In this document: in pieces, positions 56,482 to 64,000 of the stretch
Layout of the letters: each line of letters begins with the position of its first letter
Position numbering within the stretch: the first letter of the stretch is position 1
NCBI GenBank assembly: GCA_019915015.1
Contig: JAHBBC010000008.1
Coordinates: forward strand, 248,001 to 312,000
DNA length: 64,000 nt
DNA from: Auriscalpium vulgare
Lineage: Eukaryota; Basidiomycota; Agaricomycetes; Russulales; Auriscalpiaceae
Direction of reading: 5' to 3'
Notes under the pieces: generated by a model
Seen by the model: the letters and a program-made list of their open reading frames with translations, nothing else
Told to the model about the DNA's origin: nothing
Database searches by the model: none
Program-made: the position numbers and the translations under genes

Positions 56482-59400
56482 ATGGCTAACGTTGGGGAAA
56501 ATATTGCTCTGCTAAGGCATGCACTGAGCTTGACGCCAGTAGGCCATCCTGATCGATCACAAAGCCTTACCAATCTTGCACTTGGCTTGAAAGACCATTT
56601 TAAACAACTGGGTGATATGGCATATCTGGAGGAGGCCATCTCACTCAATAGAGAGGCACTAAGCTTGATGCTAGTAGGCCATCCTGATCGCCCCAGGAGC
56701 CTTAACAATCTTGCAATTGTATTGAGTGCACATTTTGGTCAACTGGGTGAAATGGCAGATTTGGAGGAGGCCATTACACTGGATAGAGAGGTACTGAGCT
56801 TGATGCCAGTAGGCCATCCTGATCGCCATCTAAGCCTCAACAATCTTGCACTTCACTTGAAAACTCATTTTGATTATGTGGGTAAAACAGCAGATCTGGA
56901 GGAGGCCATCACACTGCACAGAGAGGCACTAAACTTGTGGCCAGCAGGCCATTCAAATTCCTCAGGAAACCTCAATAATCTTGCAGTTGCCTTGGAAACC
57001 CATTTTAGACAACTGGGTGAAATGGCAGATCTGGAGGAGGCTATCACACTGTATAGAGAAACACTGAGCTTGACGCCATTAGGTCATCCTGCTCTCCTCA
57101 ACAATCTTGCACTTGCATTGACTACCCATTTTAAGCAACGGGGTGAAATCTCAGATCTGGAGGAGGCCATTACATTGCACAGAGAGGCACTGAGTTTGAT
57201 GCCAGTAGGCTGTCGTCATCATCCCATCAGCCTGGACAATCTTGCAATTGCATTGGATACACGTTTTAATCAACTGGGCCAAATGGCGGATCTTGAGGAG
57301 GCCATCAGATTAGATAGAGAGGCACTGGGCTTGAGGCCAGTAGGCCATCCTAATCGTCCCCTAAGCCTCAACAATCTTGCACTTGCATTAACCACCCATT
57401 TTAAGCAACTAGGTGGAATGGTAGATCTGGAGGAGGCCATCACACTGCACAGAGAGGCACTGAGCTTGAGGCCAGTGGGTCATACTGATCGCCCCATCAG
57501 CCTCAGCAATCTTGCAATGGCATTGACAGAACTTTTCAATCAAGTGGGTCAAGTGGCAGATCTGGAGGAGGCCATCAGATTAGATAGAGAGGCACTGGGC
57601 TTGAGGCTAGTAGGCCATTCTAATCGCCCCCAATGCCTCAACAATCTTGCAGTTGACTTGAAAACCCATTTTAATCAACTAGGTGAGATGGGAGATCTGG
57701 AGGAGGATATTACACTGGATAGAGAGGCACTGAGCTTGAGGCCAGTAGGCCATCCAAATCGTTCTAAGAGCCTCAACAATCTTGCAAATGCATTGACCAC
57801 CCGATTTAAGCAACTGGGTGAAATGCCAGATCTGGAGGAGGCTATCACACTGCATAGAGAGGCACTGAGCTTGACACCAGTAGGCCATCCTAATCGCCCC
57901 CAAAGCCTCAACAACCTTGCTATCAACTTGAAAATCCATTTTGATCAACTGGGTAAAATGACAGACCTGGAGGAAGCCATCACACTGCATAGGGAGGCAC
58001 TGAGTAGAAAGCCAGTGGGCCATCCTAATCACTCATCAAGCCTCAACAATCTTGCACTTGCATTGTCCAAACATTTTGATCATCTGGGTGAAATTACAGA
58101 TCTGGAGGAGGCCATCATGCTGCATAGAGAGGCACTGAGCTTGAGGCCAGCAGGCCATCCTGATCGCTCAGACAGCCTTAACAATCTTGCAGTTGACTTG
58201 ACATCCCATTTTGATCAACTGGGTGAAATGGCAGAGCTAGAGGAGGCTATTTCATTGTATTATGATGCATGCAATACATACAGCCTTGGGCACCCACATA
58301 AAATCATCAGCCTTAACAATGTAGCTGAAATCCTGCTGAAAAGAGAGAGTAGTTTGGGAGGTAAATCAGAGATGGCTGACCAGGCATGGACAATATTTCA
58401 ACAGGCTAGTGACTATATATATGCTGATACAACCAGTAGACTCAAATGCACATCAGAATGGGCCATTGCTGCTCATCAGTACAAACACCAGTGCACAGGG
58501 ACTGCATATGAGAAGGCTTTAGGATTGCTTGAGCAGTGTCTGATTGTCCGTCCAACACTAGAACTGCAGCATAATTTCTTTCAGACTGTTCAGAGCACCT
58601 CAACATTGACCTCAAATGCAGTAGCATGGATGATTGAGATTGAGCAGCTCCAAGAAGCAGTGCAGTTATGGGAACAGGGTAGAGGAATCTTATGGTCCAA
58701 GATGAAAGACTATAGATCTGACCAGATTGAGCAATTGAAATATCATGATGCAGCTCTTGCAGAGCAATTTGAGAATCTCACTCAGCAGCTGGATCAATTT
58801 GCCACAAGATCTTCCCAAATTCAACAGTTGAGTAAACAAACTCAAGAAAGTCAATGGGTAGCAAAGAGAGCATTGAATAATAGGTGGACAGACCTTGTCA
58901 AAAATATACAAAGCATAACAGGATTTGAGACATTTTTGAAAGCTCCTCCCTTTTCAAGTATTGCCCAAGTAGCTTCAGAGGGCCCTGTTATTCTAGTCAA
59001 TATTTCCAGCCATCGCTCAGATGCTCTCATTATGCACAATGTTGATTCTGATCCCATTTGTGTGCCTTTGCCTGATGTGAACAATGTCTCAGTATTTGCT
59101 TTGATTCATAAGCTGTCAGAAAGCTTGAAATCTGGGTCATTTGCACTCAATTCTCAACAAGAGCAACGAGTCATTCTTGATGATCACAGAATGGATGAGA
59201 TCATTGAAGGCATCCTGAAACAGTTGTGGATATGTATTGCATCCCCTGTTCTCATGAAGTTGAATGACCTTGGATTTGGCAAGGGCTCTAGAATATGGTG
59301 GTGCCCATCAGGCAAACTATGCACACTCCCTCTGCATGCTGCACAACCTTTTGAAAGGCACACCCACCCACAGCAGCAACTTTCACAGAAATATGTTCAC

Positions 59401-60051
59401 TCATATACTCCAACACTTGGCTCGCTCATAAGAGCTAGGGAGGATGTTGTTGCAAGAGCTAATGGAAGTGCTCCAGATATACTTGCCATAGCCACCAGCT
59501 CTCTAGACAGGGTGTATAAGGAGATTGAGGTTATGCAAACAGTGGGATGCAAAGCTCAAGAACTTGTTGGAAATGCAGTCACTCATAGCACCATGCTAGA
59601 GGGCCTTTCAAGATGTCCTTGGATTCATTTTGCTTCTCATGGGCATATTGATACACAGCAACCTTTTCAGTCATCATTTGAATTGCATAACAATGCTAGG
59701 TTCACCATCCTAGATCTTGTGAAAGCCAACTTGCCCAATGCCGAGTTAGCTGTTCTGTCTGCTTGTCATACTGCAGCCGTTGACAAAGACAATACTCCAG
59801 ACGAAGGGATCAGTCTTGCAGCTGGCATGCAATTCTGTGGATTCAGAGGCATTGTTGGAACATTGTGGGCAATGGATGATAAGGATGGACCTCTCTTGGC
59901 ACAGGAATTCTACAAGGGAATCCTCCATCCCAAGGACAAGCCAGTTGACTTCAAAGATGCAGCCAAGGTTCTCAAAAATGTAACCAATGAGATGAGAAGG
60001 CAGAATGTTCCAATACACCGCTGGGTTCCCTTTGTTCACATTGGAGCATGA
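56482..60051 (+). CDS. TPR-CHAT protein (caspase-like protease domain behind tetratricopeptide repeats)
   Basis: One ORF of 1,189 codons without introns. Residues 29-610 are thirteen TPR-like repeats, twelve of 45 residues and one of 42, with consensus LNNLA-x-L...HF-x-QLGEMADLEEAI then LHREALSL-x-PVGHP. Residues about 611-870 form a helical linker with an aspartate/glutamine-rich coiled part. The last 300 residues are a CHAT domain: FASHGH with His1053 and LSACHT with Cys1095 supply the caspase-type His/Cys pair, followed by FRGIVGTLWAMDD. CHAT proteases cut target proteins when a partner domain senses a signal; in bacteria a TPR-CHAT protease is switched on by CRISPR effectors, and fungi hold large TPR-CHAT families of unknown role. 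ATG 56482 follows an in-frame TGA, but repeat 1 begins mid-unit, so an upstream exon may be missing. The DNA is visibly A+T-richer than its neighbours. Confidence 0.9.
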   Translation: MANVGENIALLRHALSLTPVGHPDRSQSLTNLALGLKDHFKQLGDMAYLEEAISLNREALSLMLVGHPDRPRSLNNLAIVLSAHFGQLGEMADLEEAITLDREVLSLMPVGHPDRHLSLNNLALHLKTHFDYVGKTADLEEAITLHREALNLWPAGHSNSSGNLNNLAVALETHFRQLGEMADLEEAITLYRETLSLTPLGHPALLNNLALALTTHFKQRGEISDLEEAITLHREALSLMPVGCRHHPISLDNLAIALDTRFNQLGQMADLEEAIRLDREALGLRPVGHPNRPLSLNNLALALTTHFKQLGGMVDLEEAITLHREALSLRPVGHTDRPISLSNLAMALTELFNQVGQVADLEEAIRLDREALGLRLVGHSNRPQCLNNLAVDLKTHFNQLGEMGDLEEDITLDREALSLRPVGHPNRSKSLNNLANALTTRFKQLGEMPDLEEAITLHREALSLTPVGHPNRPQSLNNLAINLKIHFDQLGKMTDLEEAITLHREALSRKPVGHPNHSSSLNNLALALSKHFDHLGEITDLEEAIMLHREALSLRPAGHPDRSDSLNNLAVDLTSHFDQLGEMAELEEAISLYYDACNTYSLGHPHKIISLNNVAEILLKRESSLGGKSEMADQAWTIFQQASDYIYADTTSRLKCTSEWAIAAHQYKHQCTGTAYEKALGLLEQCLIVRPTLELQHNFFQTVQSTSTLTSNAVAWMIEIEQLQEAVQLWEQGRGILWSKMKDYRSDQIEQLKYHDAALAEQFENLTQQLDQFATRSSQIQQLSKQTQESQWVAKRALNNRWTDLVKNIQSITGFETFLKAPPFSSIAQVASEGPVILVNISSHRSDALIMHNVDSDPICVPLPDVNNVSVFALIHKLSESLKSGSFALNSQQEQRVILDDHRMDEIIEGILKQLWICIASPVLMKLNDLGFGKGSRIWWCPSGKLCTLPLHAAQPFERHTHPQQQLSQKYVHSYTPTLGSLIRAREDVVARANGSAPDILAIATSSLDRVYKEIEVMQTVGCKAQELVGNAVTHSTMLEGLSRCPWIHFASHGHIDTQQPFQSSFELHNNARFTILDLVKANLPNAELAVLSACHTAAVDKDNTPDEGISLAAGMQFCGFRGIVGTLWAMDDKDGPLLAQEFYKGILHPKDKPVDFKDAAKVLKNVTNEMRRQNVPIHRWVPFVHIGA
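56566..58311 (+). repeat. Thirteen tandem 135-bp coding repeats
   Basis: Units of 135 bp (one of 126 bp) keep long identical words such as CTGGAGGAGGCCATCACACT and GAGGCACTGAGCTTGA. Similarity at the DNA level, silent sites included, shows recent amplification or exchange between units. Confidence 0.85.
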
Positions 60052-60749
60052 TCATTACCATGCATGATTAGCAAGTAGTACATGAGTGACTATCTTCTTT
60101 TTCTTTTTCTTGTTCAGACCCTGACGAAATTACCTTCGCAGGTGCAGAAAGATTGAGTGTCCACTGTCATGATTAATGTGTGTGTGCAGAACTTGCTTGT
60201 ATGTATTCACTGTACTATATCTGAATCTATAGCAGACATGGGAGGTCATGCAGAAGTACACCTGTGACTCATTTACAGATGATGCATGGCGCTGCCATTG
60301 CACCAGAATAAGCTGCGGGCACCAGGACATGCATGCAGGCAAGACCAGGTAAGACCGTAGACAAGTGAAGCTCTTATCCTGTGCGGACTCGACATGACAG
60401 CGACCAATCTCATGGACGTGTGTGCAAGAGAGTCGGCTGTAAGCATGTCACTTGGTGAGAGGTCGGGCAGCGCATATATTCCTCAGAGTGGGAGGACGTG
60501 GAACCTCGAGCGACACCCAGAGGCAGCCGCCGAGCGCGGCCACCTCGCCCGCACATAGATGCCCTTGACACACCTCCACTCATCCGGTGTTTGATATTAA
60601 ATCTGTGCTCTCAGCGGCAGTTCAGCTCTATACCTCGACCATATATTTTCACAAGATAGTACTTTCAATCTTTGAATGCCTCCGGCCAAATTCCACAGCT
60701 ATGTGTCCTACCACTCCCACGGACACCCAGTTCATTTCCCAGCGCACAC
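60052..60749. other. Intergenic stretch, no gene seen
   Basis: Begins with the 3' flank of the TPR-CHAT gene, with a pyrimidine run (CTTCTTTTTCTTTTTCTTG) at about 60,094. Its end (from about 60,700) is the duplicated 3' flank of the reductase family. No ORF or RNA gene is supported. Confidence 0.4.
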
Positions 60750-62111
60750 CTACTGGAGCAAGCCCGCTGCCTTTAAATCCGCAGCCATATCCGTGACGGA
60801 CTCCTCGAAGCTGCGATACTTGAACCCAGGAAGGAACTTGAACGTCTTCGTGTTCAGGATCGGCGCATTGACCTTGCCCGCGCCCGCGCCCTTCGTAGCC
60901 TTGCCAGGGACGTCGTATCCCGCAGCATTCAGCACGTCATAGATGTCCTGCCACGCGTACAGGCCTGCAGCGGCACCAGCGTCAGTCCGATCGCGGGGAG
61001 TGAGTGTGCCGCAGTAGATGCACGCACCGTTGGTGGTGGCGAGCCGCTCGCCGCCGAGCGCCGGCGTCTCGAGCGCGAGGACGTGGAGCTCCGCGGTGTC
61101 GCGCACGTCGACCCAGTCGCCGACGGTCGTGCCGCTCGTCTCGCCCGCGGGGAGAGTGCTCAGGAATACGCCGGGCGAGCTGCCGATAGTCTTGCCCACC
61201 TTGCGGGCGCGGCGCGTGTGAGCGACCATGATGGCAGGAAGACCGGCAGTGCACCGACCTTGTGAATGAACGGACCCCAGTTGAACGTCGGCAGGATCGT
61301 AACGAGGTCGAACGACGGGCGGACAGAGTTCACGAACTCCCAAGCGGCCTTTTCTGCGCGGGTCTTCGCTGCGTTGTAAACGAGCCACGGCGACGAGTCC
61401 TTGTCGAGCTTGGCGTCATGCGCGACCGTGTTCCAGCTGGCCTGCGACAAAATCAAAAGCATCAACCCCGGGCCTCCGTCGCATTGACGTGTCAATGGAC
61501 ACGCACCTCGTCAAATGTCGTGCCGTCCTTAATGTTCGGGAAGTCCATGTTATGAATGGCGACGCCGGATCCGGTGATGAGAACACGCTTGACCTTGGTG
61601 CTGATATTAATATTAGTACACGAATGGATCGATCGCGGCGACCACGTACCCGGACTTGTGCGCGCTCTTGAGGATGCCGGTGGCGCCGGCGATGGCGGGA
61701 TTGATGATCTCAGAGGGGTCCTTGAAGGTAAAGACAACGGGTGACGCGCAGTGGATGATCGCATCCACATCCTTCACGGCCTCATCGTATGCATTCTCCT
61801 ATCGCGACCGAGTCAGTGAAACTGCGATGGACAATCAAGAAAGCGAAAGATTGCTAACCGCTTCAATATTGGGGACGTTGATGTGCGATACCTTGCCCTT
61901 GTACTCGGGGAAGCGGTTCTCGATGAACTCTGCCTGTTCGTCGTTGCGCGTGCTGCAATTTGATATTTAGCAGACAATTTCAACGATGCGGAAGCGAGAC
62001 GTACGCGACGCGGACGGCGAAGTTGTGCTCAACAAGGTACTTGACGACCCACGCGCCAATGTAGCCCGACGCGCCGGTGACAAGGACCTTTCCAGAGGTG
62101 ATGGCGACCAT
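60750..62111 (-). CDS. R3: GRE2-like NAD(P)-dependent reductase, intact
   Basis: ATG 62111-62109, stop 60752-60750. The seven-exon plan of R1 is kept, with donors and acceptors in the same places (exon 1 62111-62005, exon 2 61952-61859, and so on). Motifs: VTGASGYIGAWVV for the cofactor, VYNAAKTRAEKAAW with the active-site Tyr and Lys, VKRVLITGSG, ILPTFNWGP, DWVDVRDTAELHV. No stop or frameshift found. Compared with R1 there are scattered substitutions (VNSVRPS for VSAARPS; ends LLQ as in R2). Expected to reduce a carbonyl substrate with NADPH; substrate unknown. TATAAA lies 69 bp upstream. Confidence 0.88.
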
Positions 62112-62179
62112 ATTCTCAGCGGCAGATGAGGTGTAGATGTTAGTAGCAGTTGTTGCGCATTAACCAGCGTGCATCCGCC

Positions 62180-62185
62180 TTTATA
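62180..62185 (-). promoter_or_regulatory. TATA box of reductase R3
   Basis: TATAAA on the minus strand, 69 bp before the ATG, in the same setting (CCTATAAA-GGCGG) as in R1. Confidence 0.6.
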
Positions 62186-62339
62186 GGCCCAGAGTTTCCC
62201 CAGACAAGTGCGGCGTAGGATACAATTGAAGGATGTCACGCTGTCAGCCCTCGGCGATGACAGTCAGTCCCCGAGAGCGTCCTGGACGAACGCCTGTGGT
62301 CTCTGCTCTGATGTAAACGCGTCAGCTAAGCAAAAAACA

Positions 62340-62890
62340 GTTAGTAATTGAACTTCAGTAGGGATATTGCGTGTCTGTGAGTCAGAGTCTGTCGGAATGT
62401 GTCCCTGAGTAAGAGTTGGTCTCCTTTCCCGACCTGTCGCGGAGTCAGAGTCAGCAACCTCGCTGACTCTGCTGATTGATCCTCGTTCGGGGAGCATTTA
62501 TCTGCGCTGTCAATATTGTACCGTACTAGATGCTGCATGATAAGTGCGAGATGCGTGGATCATGTGCACAGGAGGTGGGGAGATTTTTTGGGATTGTACC
62601 ACTGACTCGAGCGGGTCGCAGACGCGACGCGTTACCTACATGTACACATCGGGTCAGGCAGCACGATGAAGAGTGGAGGAACGACTTACCTAGGCCCACT
62701 CACTATGCATTGTGCACATCGGCGGACGTGGTGCTCGCGATCGCAGGAGGACGTCCAATGGGTGCGAGATGACGTGGCGGCGGCGATCAGCACGATTGTC
62801 AAACACAATGCGCTCCGCACACCGTCTCGCCTATGCCCATGGGCCCCTGAAGGCCCTGAAGCGCACGGTCGTCTTGAAGTTGAATACAGC
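62340..62890. repeat. Reductase-upstream repeat block of R3
   Basis: Matches 1,120-1,640 and 50,203-50,720; shared words include GCGTGTCTGTGAGTC, TTTGGGATTGTACCAC, GGGTGCGAGATGACGT and ACACCG(C/T)CTCGCCTATGCCCA. The far end at 63,120-63,145 carries GGCTTTCGGAGATTGGACC, found also at the end of the R1 block. No gene inside. Confidence 0.65.
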
Positions 62891-63369
62891 GCTGAAATGG
62901 TTGGGAGGTAATGGTGAATCGGTGATTGGTATGTTCTAGCTGCGCGGGCGGTCCAGTGCTCGAGAGAGAGACCAATTCTCATGAGTGAGAGAAAATTCAG
63001 AATGCACATTAGATGATGATGTGGCACCCAGTACTTGCCAGAGGGTGGCCATGGGAGATTGAAGAGTTGTTATCGGAGCTGCTATAGAGAATGCGGCGTT
63101 CGGAGATTCAACTGATTTGAAGGAAAGGCTTTCGGAGATTGGACCCTGTGGTCTGCCGGGCACGGCACACCTCCGGCATGCTATCATCCGACTCCGATTC
63201 ATCCGAGTCGTCCACAAGAGTCGGACAAGACCACCGCGGACGTCCTGACTGGAACATACTCAGGATGTCTTGCATCCGTCAGGCATCTAGGCGTCACGGT
63301 CGTTTCTCTGAATGTTTGGTGGCGATGGGGCACGCCGACATCGTGACGTCGACCTACCACTGCCTACGC

Positions 63370-63846
63370 TCACTCTCGGCGCCATCGCTCAGCACCACTT
63401 CGACCTTGACAACACTCTGCCCGCCGTCGCCAAGCGCGAGGTGCGGCGGAAGCCTTCCCACGAGAACGCGTCGACGAAAAAACTTCCCCGAACATCGCGA
63501 CTACCACACGCCCCGGTGACAACATGTCGGCGGGCTGTCTCGCTGTGCGGGCACGCCGGGCCTGCCCAAATAAAGCTGGGCCTGCGAGTCTTGGCGACGA
63601 AAGACCACCGTGGCCTCCCTGTACTCGAGTCTCCTTGCTCCCATCTCCGGATTTATCGGGTTCGCCCTCGTCTATCGAAGCTTCAGGTGGATCGCAAGTA
63701 GGGTCGTCTCGACGCCACCAGGGCGTCTCCCTGAGGCTCCCTGAGGCCTCGATATCCTGATGCGGATGCCTAGTCCCATTTGGAAAGTCAAGTTGTTCGT
63801 GCTGGGATCGTTCACACGTCTTATTGTTCGAACTCACCATCGACAT
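63370..63846 (-). CDS. Possible N-terminal exon of an unknown protein
   Basis: ATG 63846 opens a hydrophilic stretch (MSMVSSNNKTCERSQHEQLD..., rich in Ser, Glu, Asp, Gly) that reads like a real disordered N-terminus for about 90 codons. The later part of the frame turns Arg/Ala-rich and is probably not coding. No downstream exon, family or promoter was identified. The plus strand of 63,285-63,540 has faint similarity to 54,690-54,860. 63,847-64,000 is without a call. Confidence 0.25.
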   Translation of the reverse strand: MSMVSSNNKTCERSQHEQLDFPNGTRHPHQDIEASGSLRETPWWRRDDPTCDPPEASIDEGEPDKSGDGSKETRVQGGHGGLSSPRLAGPALFGQARRARTARQPADMLSPGRVVVAMFGEVFSSTRSRGKASAAPRAWRRRAECCQGRSGAERWRRE

Positions 63847-64000
63847 GGTTTATGCGGAAGGCCATCGGCCATTTGCGCTGTCTCCCAGCTCTAACATGCT
63901 TCCAAACGTATGTTTGACTTGGCCCTTCTGTTCCAGTTCATCTGATAGTTTTGCAGTGCTTTACGGGAAAGGCAAACCCCGATCTAGTCCACACCAAGCC

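Noticed and set aside
1..64000. CRISPR arrays, rRNA genes, bacterial-type operons
   Set aside because: No regularly spaced short repeats, no rRNA-like blocks, and the spliced gene structure is eukaryotic. The TPR-CHAT gene does not imply a CRISPR system here.

Overview
The window looks like nuclear DNA of a filamentous basidiomycete, most likely an Agaricomycete. The genes I could splice by eye have many introns of about 46-60 nt with GT...AG ends, coding DNA is G+C rich, and the families present (fungal aromatic-type aminotransferases, GRE2-like reductases, TPR-CHAT proteins, zinc-finger families known only as hypotheticals, a decayed transposase-like gene) fit that group. I cannot name the species. 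It is an accessory, duplication-rich region: intact genes are a minority among relics, segmental copies and mobile DNA.

Layout. (1) 1-5.69 kb is copy D of a segmental duplication: the tail of a C2H2 zinc-finger gene (ZnF1), then a convergent second zinc-finger gene (ZnF2) broken by a frameshift. (2) 5.7-8.9 kb holds degraded sequence, including a possible TLC-type membrane protein. (3) 9.0-13.8 kb carries a frameshifted transposase-like gene on the minus strand, abutting a broken ZnF1 gene (copy A, 13.8-16.8 kb) that contains a 1,487-bp element with terminal inverted repeats. (4) 19.4-26.7 kb has two tandem PLP-dependent aminotransferases (first intact at 549 codons, second with one nonsense codon) around a TPR gene carrying several frameshifts. 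(5) 27.2-31.2 kb has an intact GRE2-like reductase (R1), then relics of a GH3 beta-glucosidase and a third aminotransferase. (6) 31.2-37.4 kb is ZnF1 copy B, intact, followed by the first two exons of a truncated gene. (7) 37.6-39.7 kb is a dead reductase copy (R2). (8) 40.5-42.5 kb is a G+C-rich foldback structure. (9) 43-45 kb holds small relics. (10) 45.0-54.8 kb is copy C: intact ZnF1 plus a ZnF2 gene with a premature stop. (11) 56.5-60.05 kb is one uninterrupted ORF for a 1,189-residue TPR-CHAT protein. (12) 60.75-62.1 kb is reductase R3, intact, with repeated upstream DNA.

How the parts relate. Three duplication families dominate: the ZnF1/ZnF2 module (A-D), the reductase plus its upstream block (R1-R3, with the block also inside C and D), and the aminotransferases. 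The copies are mosaics. A stretch of about 2.3 kb in D and C shows no difference that I can see, while its flanks diverge, which suggests recent duplication or gene conversion. The most notable gene is the TPR-CHAT protein: a caspase-like His/Cys pair behind thirteen near-identical 45-residue repeats. It is related in architecture to proteases used in bacterial immunity and to receptor-like repertoires in fungi.

Limits: exon boundaries come from reading splice signals, no search was run, and boundaries of relics and repeats are approximate to tens of bases.
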